Shown: in pieces, positions 15,498 through 24,867 of the stretch | Position numbering within the stretch: position 1 is the first letter of the stretch | Layout of the letters: the number at the start of each line of letters is the position of its first letter | From: Hyphomonadaceae bacterium | GTDB lineage: Bacteria > Pseudomonadota > Alphaproteobacteria > Caulobacterales > Hyphomonadaceae | Length of the DNA stretch: 64,000 bases | Reading direction: 5' to 3' | NCBI GenBank assembly: GCA_028285145.1 | Contig: JANQQC010000047.1 | Location: 124,001-188,000, forward strand | The notes under the pieces: generated by a model | The model's input: only the letters and a program-made list of their open reading frames with translations | Databases searched by the model: none | Told to the model about the DNA's origin: nothing | Program-made: the position numbers and the translations under genes

Positions 15498-17708
15498 CTA
15501 GCCGTCTCCGCCTTCGGTGACGTCAAAGCCGCGACCACGCAGGAGGGGCTCGATGCTCGGATCGGATCCACGGAAGTTGCGATAGAGTTCGTCAGCCTCC
15601 AGTAGACCACCGGATTCGTACACCCACTTCTTGAGGCGCGCGGCGGTCTCCGGGTCGAAGATGTCGCCAGCTTCCTTAAAGGCCTCGAAGCCATCAGAAT
15701 CGAGGATTTCAGACCACAGATAAGCGTAGTAACCGGCGGAATAGCCGCCCGCGAAGATGTGGCTGAAATACTGGCTGCGATAGCGCGGCTCGATTTCAGG
15801 GATCAGGCCATAGCCTTCAAGCACCTGTTTCTCGAAGGCACGGGCATCGGTGATCTCCGCCGCTTCTTCAACCGAGAGCGAATGCCAGGCGAGGTCCAGC
15901 AGCGAGGCGGCCACGTACTCGGTCGTTCTGAAGCCCTGATTGTGGTTCGACGCGGCGTTCAGTTTGTCGAGCAGGTCCTGCGGGATCACCTCGCCGGTTT
16001 CATAATGCAGCGCATATTCGGCAAGCATTTCCGGATGGCCGGCCCAGTGCTCGAGCATTTGAGCGGGAAACTCGGTGTAGTCGCGTGGGCCGTCGACGCC
16101 AGAGAACGTCTCATAATTGATCCGCGTCAGAAGCCCGTGAAGCGCATGGCCGAACTCATGGAACAGAGTCTCCACCTCGCCGAACCGCATCAGAGTGGGC
16201 TCACCGGCCGGCGGCGTGATCAGGTTCATATTGTTGGTGACGACGGGCCGGATCGAGTTTCCGTCGATATTGGACGCGCCGCGATAGCTGCTCATCCAGG
16301 CCCCGCCCCGTTTTGAGTCACGGGCATACATGTCCATCATGAACAGGCCGAGATGCTCACCGGTCTCCTTGTCGCGGACGTCGTAGGAGGTGACGACCGG
16401 GTTCCAGATGGGGGTCTCCACTTCTTCTAGCGTGATGTCGAAGAGACGCTCTGCCATCATAAACGCCCCGGCGCGGACGGCATCGAGCTCAAAGTAAGGC
16501 TTGGTCACGTTTTCGTCGAACGCGAATTTGTCCTGACGGACCTTCTCTGAATAGTGCCACCAGTCATGTCCGGCAAACTCGAATGCCTCGCCAATCATGG
16601 CCTGCATTTCGGCCCGCTCTTCGATGGCGCGGGCGAGCCCCGGACGCCAGACGCGCAGGAGAAACTCCTCAGCGCCCTGAGGTGACTTCGCCATATTGGT
16701 TTCGAGGATGAGATGTGCGTGCGTGTCGTATCCCATCAGGCGGGCGCGCTCAGCCCGCAACTGAGCGATTTCGATGGCGATGGGGCCGTTATCGTTCTCG
16801 CCTTCGGAGGCGCGCAGGCGATAGCCGTCAAAGAGCTGTTTGCGCAGATCGCGATTTTCCGACTGCGTCATGAACGTCTCGTAGACTGAGCGGTCCAGAC
16901 CGACGATCCACTTGTCTTCGCCTTCGACTTTGAGAGCCGCTGCAAAGCTGTCCGAAAGGCCGGCCAGATCGGCTTCATCGGTGATCTCGATCTTGAAATC
17001 CTTGGTCTCGGCCAGGAGGTTCTGGCCATACTGGGTCGTCAGGCCGGCGATCGCCTCATTGATCTCCGCCACACGAGCTTTTGTCTCGGGATCAAGCGCG
17101 GCTCCCTCTTTCACGAAATCGCGATGCGTGATCTCCAGCAGACGCGCGGCCTGCTCGTCGAGATCAAGGCTGTCGCGTTGGTCGTAGACGGCCTTCACGC
17201 GCTCATAGAGATCACCGTTCAGAGTGATTGCGTCTGTTTCCCGGGTCAGCAGCGGCCAGACAATACCTTCGAGATCACGGAGCGTGTCATTCGTGTCGGT
17301 ATTGGTGATGTTGGAGAAGGTGTAGAAGACCTTGTTCAACTCGCTGCCGGCGGTCTCCAGAGCGAGGATCGTGTTCTCGAAGGTCGGAGCCTCCTCATTG
17401 TCGATGATCGCCTGAACCTCCTTGCGCAGCTCAAGCACGCCATTGTTGATGGCCGGCATATAGTGGCTGTCGTCGATGTCGGCGAAGGGCGGCACGCCAT
17501 AAGGTGTGTCCCACTCTTCCAGGAATGGGTTGCCCTCAAGCTCCGCCTCAGTGACCGTGATGTCTTCCGCTGCGGTGGCGACCCCTGCTGTGGCTTCGGC
17601 AACCGCCGCATCTTCCGCCAGGCTCTCGGCATCTCCGCCGTTTCCGCAGGCCGCGAAAAGAAAAGCCGCTGCCGCAGCACCTGAGAACAGGATAGTCTTG
17701 GTCGTCAT
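15498..17708 (-). CDS. dcp: M3-family oligopeptidase (Dcp-like), lipoprotein
   Basis: This 736-residue zinc peptidase of the thimet oligopeptidase/peptidyl-dipeptidase Dcp family carries the HEFGH zinc motif near residue 517. Other family blocks are DGPRDYTEFPAQMLEHWA and GGYSAGYYAYLWSEI. The N-terminus is a lipoprotein signal (LFAACG), so the enzyme probably works in the periplasm on short peptides. A clear AGGAG precedes the ATG. It is a single-gene unit between convergent and co-oriented neighbours. Confidence 0.94.
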   Translation of the reverse strand: MTTKTILFSGAAAAAFLFAACGNGGDAESLAEDAAVAEATAGVATAAEDITVTEAELEGNPFLEEWDTPYGVPPFADIDDSHYMPAINNGVLELRKEVQAIIDNEEAPTFENTILALETAGSELNKVFYTFSNITNTDTNDTLRDLEGIVWPLLTRETDAITLNGDLYERVKAVYDQRDSLDLDEQAARLLEITHRDFVKEGAALDPETKARVAEINEAIAGLTTQYGQNLLAETKDFKIEITDEADLAGLSDSFAAALKVEGEDKWIVGLDRSVYETFMTQSENRDLRKQLFDGYRLRASEGENDNGPIAIEIAQLRAERARLMGYDTHAHLILETNMAKSPQGAEEFLLRVWRPGLARAIEERAEMQAMIGEAFEFAGHDWWHYSEKVRQDKFAFDENVTKPYFELDAVRAGAFMMAERLFDITLEEVETPIWNPVVTSYDVRDKETGEHLGLFMMDMYARDSKRGGAWMSSYRGASNIDGNSIRPVVTNNMNLITPPAGEPTLMRFGEVETLFHEFGHALHGLLTRINYETFSGVDGPRDYTEFPAQMLEHWAGHPEMLAEYALHYETGEVIPQDLLDKLNAASNHNQGFRTTEYVAASLLDLAWHSLSVEEAAEITDARAFEKQVLEGYGLIPEIEPRYRSQYFSHIFAGGYSAGYYAYLWSEILDSDGFEAFKEAGDIFDPETAARLKKWVYESGGLLEADELYRNFRGSDPSIEPLLRGRGFDVTEGGDG

Positions 17709-17761
17709 GCAAAGCTCCTAAAGCATTTGCGACGTTTGTAACGTGAGTTTCACGCAATAAT

Positions 17762-18700
17762 CTAGGGACGACCTGCCGCAAGCCGGGCAATTGTTGCCTC
17801 ATACTCGGCAAGGGTTTCCTCGAAGATCTGCGCGACGGGCTTCACCTCGCCAATCCGGCCTGCGACCTGACCGGTGAGCGCGATCCCGGCTTCCAGATTT
17901 CCACCGAAGTAAACATCCTGCGTGCCGGCAAACTCGCCAAAGATATTCTCCACGCCTTCCTTCTGGATGCGCTCTGTTCGCTCGGTCCGCAGCGCGCGCA
18001 GCGCCGGGCCCGGGCCGGAGCGGTTCAGGAAGACCGTGTCGGTGGCCTCGGCATCGACAATGGCATCCTTCCAGTTCTGGTGAACCGGGGACTCTGCACA
18101 GGACAGAATACGCGTGCCCATCAGAACGGCCTCGGCCCCCAGCGCAAAGGCCGCTGCCATGCTGCGCCCATCTGTAATGCCGCCGGCGGCGACGATCGGC
18201 ACATCAACACGCTCGGCCACAAGCGGGATCAGCACCATGGAGGCGACATCCTTGGGGTTCTTGAAACCGCCCCCTTCCCCGCCTTCCACGATCAATCCAT
18301 CTACGCCGGCTTCAATGGCGCGCAGGGCCCCGGCGAGGTTTGGCACTACATGGAAAACCGTGAGGCCCGCCTCTTTCAGCATGGAGGTGTACTTCATCGG
18401 ATCGCCAGCCGATGTGGTGACGAACTTCACACCCTGGTCGATGACGAACTGAACGATGTCCGGGTCGCGAACAAAGGCCTGGGCGACATTCACGCCAAAG
18501 GGTTTGTCCGTCAGGTCCCGCATCCTGATGATCTCTTCGCGAACGGCGTCGAGCTCCCCGGAAGAGGTTTCGATGATGCCCATGCCGCCCGCATTCGATA
18601 CTGCAGAAGAGAGCTGGGAGCGTGCAATCCAGCCCATCGCGGCCTGAATGATAGGCTTCTCAATGCCGAGCATCTCGGTGACGCGGGTTTTGACGGTCAT
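17762..18700 (-). CDS. Nitronate monooxygenase / FabK-like FMN protein
   Basis: The 312-residue TIM-barrel flavoprotein of the nitronate monooxygenase (2-nitropropane dioxygenase) family has IIQAAMGWI at the start, the phosphate-binding GGEGGGFKN, and AAGGITDGRSMAAAFALGAEAVLMGTR. Members oxidise alkyl nitronates or, in the FabK branch, reduce enoyl thioesters; this sequence does not separate the two. AGGA is well placed before the ATG. It is divergent from the DUF899 gene. Confidence 0.88.
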   Translation of the reverse strand: MTVKTRVTEMLGIEKPIIQAAMGWIARSQLSSAVSNAGGMGIIETSSGELDAVREEIIRMRDLTDKPFGVNVAQAFVRDPDIVQFVIDQGVKFVTTSAGDPMKYTSMLKEAGLTVFHVVPNLAGALRAIEAGVDGLIVEGGEGGGFKNPKDVASMVLIPLVAERVDVPIVAAGGITDGRSMAAAFALGAEAVLMGTRILSCAESPVHQNWKDAIVDAEATDTVFLNRSGPGPALRALRTERTERIQKEGVENIFGEFAGTQDVYFGGNLEAGIALTGQVAGRIGEVKPVAQIFEETLAEYEATIARLAAGRP

Positions 18701-18849
18701 TGGCTCTTCCTCCGTATCGATCTGGCCGGAAGGAGTGCGCGGACCAGTCTCTCAAGGCAAGGCTTCTCCCAGCGGAAATCGTTCGAACGGCCAACCAGCA
18801 GATGGTCGTTATGGTATGTTCCGACAATACGGATGACAGGGAGGTTCAA

Positions 18850-19512
18850 ATGAGCGTGACATTTCCAAATGAAAACGCCGCTTACCGCGCCGCACGGGAC
18901 GAACTCTTGGCGGCCGAGGCGGCATTGCGCGATCAGGTCGAGGCCGTGGCCGCCCAACGGCGTTCCCTGCCGCCCGGCGGGCGCGTCCCCGAAGACTATG
19001 CCTTCCAGTCGGCCAATGGCGAAGTGAAACTGTCGGAGCTTTTTGCGCCGAACCGTCGACCCACGCTGGCGCTCTATAGCTACATGTACGGACCGGACGA
19101 CGCTGCGCCCTGCCCATACTGCACTTCATTTCTGGATAGCCTCGATGGCGCGGTGCCGCACCTCGATCAGGAAATCAGCCTCGCCGTGACGATATCAGGC
19201 TCCGTCGCCAAGGCGGAGGAGATCGCCAGAGATCGCGGCTGGCGCTATCTGAAAATGCTGTCCGCACAGGGCACCCGCTACAACCGCGACTATCACGGCG
19301 AAACGGCCGATGGCGGGCAGATGCCGATGATGAACGTATTCCACAAAACCAGTGATGGAATTCAGCATCACTGGGGCAGCGAGCTCATGTTTTACAAAGC
19401 CGAGGAGGGACAGAACGGACGCCATATCGACATGATGTGGCCGCTCTGGAATGTGCTGGACCTGACGCCGGAAGGTCGCGGCGACGGCAACCTCAAACTC
19501 AACTACGATTAA
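18850..19512 (+). CDS. DUF899 thioredoxin-like protein
   Basis: The 220-residue product matches the DUF899 thioredoxin-like family: LPPGGRVPEDYAF at the start, SYMYGP, a CPYC motif (PCPYCTSFLD) at the thioredoxin active-site position, and NVFHKTSDGIQHHWGSELMF. The function is unknown; a dithiol redox role is inferred from CPYC. The ATG at 18850 follows GGGAGG. The gene is followed after 67 bp by the PhyH-type dioxygenase gene and could be co-transcribed with it. Confidence 0.87.
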   Translation: MSVTFPNENAAYRAARDELLAAEAALRDQVEAVAAQRRSLPPGGRVPEDYAFQSANGEVKLSELFAPNRRPTLALYSYMYGPDDAAPCPYCTSFLDSLDGAVPHLDQEISLAVTISGSVAKAEEIARDRGWRYLKMLSAQGTRYNRDYHGETADGGQMPMMNVFHKTSDGIQHHWGSELMFYKAEEGQNGRHIDMMWPLWNVLDLTPEGRGDGNLKLNYD

Positions 19513-19579
19513 GCTGCCCCAGCGGGAGGGTGACAGGCCGTTCCGCCGGTCTAAGGTGAAGCAAGATCAGGAGCCGAGA

Positions 19580-20461
19580 ATGCCAGAGCTTGTCCACCTG
19601 CCGCCCACGGCCTCGCCAGAGGAATTCATGGTCGTGCTCGAGCGCGATGCAGCCGTTGTATGTGACGATTTCATCTCTCCGGAGCTGACAGCGAAACTGC
19701 GGGACGAGTTGATGCCGATCTTCGAAGCCGGGCCAACCGGTGCAGATGATTTCTCCGGCTACAAGACCAAGCGGATTGGGGCCCTGATCGCGCGGTCGTC
19801 CGCCGTGCGGGAAATCGCGGTGAACCCGCTGCTGCTCGCCCTGTCTGACGCCGTGCTCGGCCCGTTCTGCCAGTCTATTCAGATGCACCTGACGCAAGCC
19901 GTCAGCATTGGTCCAGGGGAAGGTGGGCAGATCCTGCACCGGGATCGCGGTCTCTGGGGCGGATGGATTCCGCGACGGATCGAAACCCAGCTTGGCACCA
20001 TGCTCGCCGTCACCGAATTCACCCATGAGAACGGCGCGACGCGCGTCGTGCCCGGCTCGCAAGTCTGGGACAAGGACCGGCAGCCCGAACCCCACGAAAT
20101 CCTCAGCGCCGAGATGAAACCGGGCTCTATTCTGATTTACACTGGGACGGTTATCCATGGCGGTGGGGCCAACACGACGGATGAAGACCGCATCGGCCTG
20201 CTGATGCATTACACACTTGGCTGGCTGCGCCAGCAGGAGAACCAATACCTCTCCTGTCCGCCAGAGATCGCAAAAGACTTTTCACCAGAGCTGCGCGCGC
20301 TCATTGGCTATTCTCAGGGTAGCCCTGTCATGGGCTTTTATTCGTCCCCGAAAGGCGAAAGTGGACTTGAAGCGGTGCCACCGGAAACCCTGTTTGGCGA
20401 CAAGCCGAGCCAGGCGAGCCAGCGGATCAGCGCAGAAGATGTTGTGAAGGCCCCGAGATAA
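19580..20461 (+). CDS. Phytanoyl-CoA dioxygenase (PhyH) family protein
   Basis: The 293-residue Fe(II)/2-oxoglutarate oxygenase shows the iron-binding facial triad: HRD (QILHRDRGLW) and a distal His in TVIHGGGANTT. A possible 2-oxoglutarate Arg follows (EDRIGLLMHY). PhyH enzymes hydroxylate CoA esters or small natural products. Start 19580 has a CAGGAG upstream. It heads a tightly packed forward run (MDR reductase, enoyl-CoA hydratase, VOC, acyl-CoA dehydrogenase, acyltransferase) suggesting chain or terpenoid acid processing. Confidence 0.9.
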   Translation: MPELVHLPPTASPEEFMVVLERDAAVVCDDFISPELTAKLRDELMPIFEAGPTGADDFSGYKTKRIGALIARSSAVREIAVNPLLLALSDAVLGPFCQSIQMHLTQAVSIGPGEGGQILHRDRGLWGGWIPRRIETQLGTMLAVTEFTHENGATRVVPGSQVWDKDRQPEPHEILSAEMKPGSILIYTGTVIHGGGANTTDEDRIGLLMHYTLGWLRQQENQYLSCPPEIAKDFSPELRALIGYSQGSPVMGFYSSPKGESGLEAVPPETLFGDKPSQASQRISAEDVVKAPR

Positions 20462-20485
20462 GAGGCCCATCGTAAAAGGAATCGC

Positions 20486-21508
20486 ATGACCGAGATGAAA
20501 CGCATTGTCCTCCAGACATACTGCGAGGGCCCACCCAAACTGTCCGATTTCACCGTGGACACCGCCCCCCTGCCCGAACCCAAGGACGGGCAGTTCCGTG
20601 TGCGCCATATCTGGAACTCGGTCGATCCGGGCACGCGCTCGCGCCTGTCCGGCGGAGACAGCTATGCCGCCGCCCTGCCGCTCGGAAAGCCGATCGACGG
20701 ATTCTCAGTCGGGGTGATTGACGCCACTCAGAACCCCGACTGGCCGGAGGGCGCACATGTGTTCTTTGCAGGCGGGTGGCGAACACACTCCATCCAGACG
20801 GGTAAGGGCTTTATCGGCAAGGTGCCGGAAACGCCGCTGCCGCTTTCGGTCTGGATCGGCGTGCTCGGCGTACCTGGACTGACCGCCTATTTCGGCATGA
20901 AGGATACGGCCCGGTTTCAACAAGGCGACCGCGTGCTGATCACCTCGGCTGCCGGCCCCGTCGGTGCAACGGCAGGACAGCTTGCCAGAGCCTGGGGCGC
21001 AGAAACCGTTGTCGGCGTGGCAGGTTCAGACAAGAAGTGCGCATGGCTGGTCGAGGAGGCCGGCTTTGACGCCGCGATCAATTACAAGACGATTGGCGAC
21101 CTCGACGCAGCCATTGCCGAGGCCATGCCGGACGGCGTGGATGTGCTGTTCGACAATGTCGGCAATGCAATGATCAATCGCGTGATGCCGATGATGCGCC
21201 TGAATGGGCGAATCTGCGTGTCGGGGCAGGTCGCAGACTACAATCTGTCCCCGGAGGAAACGCCGGGCATCGTGAACACAAAGCCGTTCATCACTCATCG
21301 CGTGAATATGCAGGGCCTCGTCGTCTTTGATTTCGCGCGGCGCTTCCCAGAAGCCTTTGAGGAGATGGTACCATTGCTAGTTGGCGAGAAGCTCGTCCGC
21401 GCCGAGGAACGGTTTGAAGGCATTGAGAGCATGCCGGAGGCGTTCTGCGGTCTCTTCAAAGGCGAAAACTTTGGACGCCGGGTCGTGAAGGTTGGAGACG
21501 AAGCGTGA
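20486..21508 (+). CDS. MDR-superfamily NADP-dependent oxidoreductase (YncB/CurA-like)
   Basis: The 340-residue medium-chain dehydrogenase/reductase belongs to the zinc-free leukotriene-B4 dehydrogenase/curcumin reductase group. It has the Rossmann segment VLITSAAGPVGATAGQLA, where Ala-Gly-Pro-Val-Gly replaces the common SGAVG, and the adjoining VLFDNVGNAMINRVMP. These enzymes reduce alpha,beta-unsaturated carbonyls with NADPH. It overlaps the next gene (enoyl-CoA hydratase) by 4 bp, so the two are probably coupled. Confidence 0.92.
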   Translation: MTEMKRIVLQTYCEGPPKLSDFTVDTAPLPEPKDGQFRVRHIWNSVDPGTRSRLSGGDSYAAALPLGKPIDGFSVGVIDATQNPDWPEGAHVFFAGGWRTHSIQTGKGFIGKVPETPLPLSVWIGVLGVPGLTAYFGMKDTARFQQGDRVLITSAAGPVGATAGQLARAWGAETVVGVAGSDKKCAWLVEEAGFDAAINYKTIGDLDAAIAEAMPDGVDVLFDNVGNAMINRVMPMMRLNGRICVSGQVADYNLSPEETPGIVNTKPFITHRVNMQGLVVFDFARRFPEAFEEMVPLLVGEKLVRAEERFEGIESMPEAFCGLFKGENFGRRVVKVGDEA

Positions 21509-22317
21509 GTCAGGATTTCAACATAGAAGACGAGACCTATACGCGCTTCACCTTCGAGCGCGATGGGCGGGTTCTGACCGCAGCGATCACGTCGGACCAT
21601 CCAGTGAATGGCGTTGATGGGCCCATGCATGACGAGCTTGCGCGGGTCTTCACCGACCTGCAGCGCGACTCCGGTTCGGACATCATCGTGCTGACCGGCA
21701 AAGGCCGCGCTTTCTGCGCCGGCGGGGATTTTGACTGGTTCGACGAGCAGATGGAGGATCCATCAAAATTCCGCGCGATCGCATGGGACGCCAAGCAGAT
21801 CGTCGTTTCACTGCTTCAGATGGAGAAGCCAATCATCTGCCGATTGAATGGTGCCGCTGCCGGTCTCGGCGCGACGATCGCCCTGCTCTGCGACATTATC
21901 ATTTCAGACGACAAGGCCGTGATTGGCGACCCTCATGTGAAGGTCGGCCTCGTGGCCGGGGATGGCGGCGCATTGATCTGGCCGCAGCTCATCGGGTTCG
22001 CGAAAGCAAAAGAACTCCTGATGACAGGGGACATGCTGTCCGCGCCAGAAGCGAAAGAGCTCGGCCTGATCAATTATGCTGTGCCAACGGATGAACTGAA
22101 CGGCAAAGTCAGTGAACTGATCGAAAAGCTTCAGGGCAATCCGAAGTGGGCCGTCCGCTGGACGAAGACGGTCGCGAACATCCCGCTTCGCGCCCTCGCA
22201 GCTCAGCTCATGGACGCGTCAATTGGCTGGGAGTCCGTCTCGAACATCCACAAGGATCGCAAGGAGGCTGTCGACGCCTTCCGCGAGAAGCGCAAACCGA
22301 ACCTGACCGGGGATTGA
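21505..22317 (+). CDS. Enoyl-CoA hydratase/isomerase family protein
   Basis: The 270-residue crotonase-fold protein shows the CoA-binding and oxyanion segments GRAFCAGGDFDWF and NGAAAGLGATIALLCDIIIS, and the C-terminal SIGWESVSN helix region. It probably hydrates or isomerises an unsaturated acyl-CoA made by the acyl-CoA dehydrogenase encoded two genes on. It overlaps the preceding MDR gene by 4 bp and abuts the VOC gene (TGAATG). Confidence 0.92.
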   Translation: MSQDFNIEDETYTRFTFERDGRVLTAAITSDHPVNGVDGPMHDELARVFTDLQRDSGSDIIVLTGKGRAFCAGGDFDWFDEQMEDPSKFRAIAWDAKQIVVSLLQMEKPIICRLNGAAAGLGATIALLCDIIISDDKAVIGDPHVKVGLVAGDGGALIWPQLIGFAKAKELLMTGDMLSAPEAKELGLINYAVPTDELNGKVSELIEKLQGNPKWAVRWTKTVANIPLRALAAQLMDASIGWESVSNIHKDRKEAVDAFREKRKPNLTGD

Positions 22318-22740
22318 ATGCCCCCGCTCGTTCCGGAATTCTATGTCAGCGACCTTGAGGTTAGCCTGCCCTTCTATCGAGACATCCTCGGATTCGAAGT
22401 GGTCTACAGCCGCGCCGAGGATCGCTTCGTCTATATTCGGCGCGAAGGGGCCGATCTGATGCTGGAAGAACCACGCTCCGACGGTCGGACATTCCTGGCC
22501 GGACGCCTTATGAAACCTTATGGGGTTGGTATGCATCTCCAGATCGGGGTAAGCGACGCCGCTTCATTGCACGCAGACTGTGTGGCCGCCGGCCTCGAGA
22601 TCCATCTGCCACTCGAAGAGCGTTGGTATCGCCGCGACGATGACGAGGCGGGCCAGCTGCAATTCCTGATTGCCGATCCGGACGGATATCTCCTTCGCTT
22701 CGCCCAAGACATTTCCTCAAGCCATAAGGCCGCCTCATGA
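22318..22740 (+). CDS. VOC (glyoxalase/bleomycin resistance) family protein
   Basis: The 140-residue single VOC-type protein has the opening beta-alpha-beta PEFYVSDLEVSLPFYRDILGF and the ending FLIADPDGYLLRFAQDI, with a second half-repeat giving the paired fold. The family includes lyases, dioxygenases, epimerases and drug-binding proteins. In this operon a role on a CoA ester (epimerase-like) or as a sequestering protein is possible, but there is no direct evidence. It overlaps the acyl-CoA dehydrogenase start by 4 bp. Confidence 0.88.
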   Translation: MPPLVPEFYVSDLEVSLPFYRDILGFEVVYSRAEDRFVYIRREGADLMLEEPRSDGRTFLAGRLMKPYGVGMHLQIGVSDAASLHADCVAAGLEIHLPLEERWYRRDDDEAGQLQFLIADPDGYLLRFAQDISSSHKAAS

Positions 22741-23900
22741 CCCACTCCTTCGCCCATGAACCCGATCATGTCGTGGAAATCCGGCGGCAGCTTCAGCGTT
22801 TTGTGGCTGAAAAGATGCCGCGCGAGAAGCGGATCGAATGGGACAAGGCCTCGACCTGGGACCGGGAGCTGTTCAAGGAGATCGCAGAGATGGGCCTTGT
22901 CGGCCTGACGATTCCTGAGGAGTATGGCGGGGCCGGAGAAGATGTGTATGCGGCCGCTGCAGTGATCGATGAGCTTTGCCAAGGCGGCTCGAGCATGGCC
23001 GGCCCCTACATCCACGCAGCCTTTTACGGCGGCATGAACATCTCCGAAAACGGATCGGACGCGCAGAAGGAAGCCCTTCTGCCGAAGCTGGCACGCGGCG
23101 AGATCTTTCTCTGCTACGGCCTGTCCGAACCGAATGTCGGAGGCGACCTTACGAGTATCGAGACGCGCGCCGAACTCGACGGGGACGAAATCGTCATTAA
23201 TGGCGCGAAGCGCTGGTGCACCGGCGCCGACTGGTCGTCTTACATCTACTGTCTCGTCCGGACAGGGCCGGTCGAGGACAAGCGCAACAATCTCACCTTC
23301 ATCCTGATCCCGACGGATGCACCGGGTATTTCCATGCAACCGCTGGCGCACAGCAATCTGCGATACACCGAAAGCATGGACGTCTATTTTGACAATGTGC
23401 GCCTGCCCAAGTCTGCGATTGTCGGGGGCGAGGAGAACTGGAATCGCGGGTTTCAGATGCTGACCGGCCGCGCGCTCGACGTCGAGAAAATCGAGATCAC
23501 CGCTGTTGCCTATGGGATAGCGCGCGCCGCCGTCGATGAAGCCTGGCAGTATGCGCAGGAACGCGAGCAGTTCGGCAAACCAATCTCCAAGCATCAGGCC
23601 ATCCGGCACAAGCTCGTGACCGCCAGGACCAAGCTCGCCGCCTGTCGGCACATGCTCTATCATGGCGCATGGCTCGCCAATCAGGGCCTGCCCTGTTCTG
23701 CGGAAACAGCAATGGCGAAGCTGTTCTGCGCCGATACGGGCGTCGAGATCGGCATTGCCTGCCAGCAGGTGATCGGAGCCTATGGCTTGTCGGACGCCTA
23801 CGACATCGAGCGCTGCGTCCGCGACCTTCTGGGCATGCCGATCGTTGGCGGCTCCAGCGACATGCAGAAGAACAATCTGGCGAGTTTGCTGCGCTTGTGA
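22737..23900 (+). CDS. Acyl-CoA dehydrogenase
   Basis: The 387-residue flavoprotein has the family segments CYGLSEPNVGGDLTSIET and INGAKRWCTGADWSSY, and the C-terminal YGLSDAYDIERCVRDL. At the site where many acyl-CoA dehydrogenases carry the catalytic Glu (EGT.E) this one reads GGSSDMQKN, as in several CaiA-like or branched-substrate relatives, so the base may lie elsewhere. It presumably introduces a 2,3-double bond into the acyl-CoA handled by the neighbouring enzymes. It is part of the forward operon. Confidence 0.92.
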   Translation: MTHSFAHEPDHVVEIRRQLQRFVAEKMPREKRIEWDKASTWDRELFKEIAEMGLVGLTIPEEYGGAGEDVYAAAAVIDELCQGGSSMAGPYIHAAFYGGMNISENGSDAQKEALLPKLARGEIFLCYGLSEPNVGGDLTSIETRAELDGDEIVINGAKRWCTGADWSSYIYCLVRTGPVEDKRNNLTFILIPTDAPGISMQPLAHSNLRYTESMDVYFDNVRLPKSAIVGGEENWNRGFQMLTGRALDVEKIEITAVAYGIARAAVDEAWQYAQEREQFGKPISKHQAIRHKLVTARTKLAACRHMLYHGAWLANQGLPCSAETAMAKLFCADTGVEIGIACQQVIGAYGLSDAYDIERCVRDLLGMPIVGGSSDMQKNNLASLLRL

Positions 23901-23914
23901 GACCATCGCCAGCG

Positions 23915-24796
23915 ATGGATTCGCAAACGCCTTCTCTCTCCTATGCGGACTATTTCGAGCATCCGGTGAAGAAACGGCTTGTGCGGGCGGTCGAGCGGCT
24001 CTCCGGTCAGCCGCGCATTCAGAAGCTCTACGAACAGTACCGGCGGGACCTGCAGCACGAGCCTTTCTTTTCCGCTGCGGTGAAGCTGCTCGACCTGCGG
24101 GTCGAGTTTGACGCGGCGCGGCTGGCTTCGATTCCAAAAGAAGGGCCGCTCGTGATCGTCGCGAACCATCCGTTCGGCGTGCTTGATGGCCTCACCATTT
24201 GCTGGCTTGTTTCGCTCATCCGGACAGATTTCAAGATCCTGACCAATGCGGTGCTGGACGGGGCACCCGAGGCCTCGGAATGGATCCTGCCCATCGATTT
24301 TGCTGGAACGAAAGAGGCAGTGGAAACAAACATCCAGACTCGGAAAACGTCGCTGATGCTGTTGAGGGGCGGCGGCTGTGTGATTGTCTTTCCAGCTGGC
24401 GGCGTCTCGACCGCGCCAACGCCGTTTTACCGCGCCGCTGTTGATGACACATGGAAGCCGTTCACGGCCAAGCTGATTACACAAAGTGAGGCGAACGTCG
24501 TTCCGGTTTACTTCGAGGGGCAGAATTCGCGGCTCTTTCAGCTTGCCAGCCATATGTCCCTTGAGCTGCGTCTGGCGCTCGTCTTTCGCGAAGTGAATCG
24601 CAAGCGCGGCAAACGGATGCCGGTTCATATTGGCGAAGTGCTGACGCCCGAGGACCTTTCGAATGCGGGCAAGCGGGCTGAGTTGATGACCTTTCTACGC
24701 CAGGCGACCTACGGGATGGCCCCTGACCGCCTGAAAGGACGGCTCGCCCGTGCAGAGGCGCGATGGCAGGAAAAGAAGCCGAAAATCTTTCAGTAA
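23915..24796 (+). CDS. Lysophospholipid acyltransferase family protein
   Basis: The 293-residue protein from ATG 23915 shows the acyltransferase motif NHPFGVLDG (His and Asp separated by five residues, the hemolysin/OlsA-like spacing) and a second block CVIVFPAGGVSTAP. Such enzymes transfer acyl groups to lysolipids or lyso-ornithine lipid. It starts 14 bp after the acyl-CoA dehydrogenase stop and is the last gene of the forward run. It may or may not belong to the same pathway. Confidence 0.87.
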   Translation: MDSQTPSLSYADYFEHPVKKRLVRAVERLSGQPRIQKLYEQYRRDLQHEPFFSAAVKLLDLRVEFDAARLASIPKEGPLVIVANHPFGVLDGLTICWLVSLIRTDFKILTNAVLDGAPEASEWILPIDFAGTKEAVETNIQTRKTSLMLLRGGGCVIVFPAGGVSTAPTPFYRAAVDDTWKPFTAKLITQSEANVVPVYFEGQNSRLFQLASHMSLELRLALVFREVNRKRGKRMPVHIGEVLTPEDLSNAGKRAELMTFLRQATYGMAPDRLKGRLARAEARWQEKKPKIFQ

Positions 24797-24830
24797 CTGG
24801 CGTCCCGCAAACTTCTGGCTCCGGACTGAA

Positions 24831-24867
24831 ATCGTGCCCGAAGGCGAAAGCAGCCTTCGGGCACGAT
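24831..24867. terminator. Perfect 15-bp hairpin at convergent gene ends
   Basis: ATCGTGCCCGAAGGC and GCCTTCGGGCACGAT form a mismatch-free stem around the loop GAAAGCA, 34 bp after the acyltransferase stop. A clear T-run is missing on both strands, so it may be a bidirectional terminator or an RNA-stabilising element. The rest of the 24797-25083 gap has a small ACACC-GAG-GGTGT hairpin (24951-24963) and a repeated TGCGCCGACTT (24993-25003 and 25074-25084), but no gene I can support. Confidence 0.6.

Noticed and set aside
22518-24137. Long reverse open frame (539 codons) across the VOC, acyl-CoA dehydrogenase and acyltransferase genes
   Set aside because: It crosses three real genes on the opposite strand and shows only low-complexity Arg/Ala/Gly sequence.
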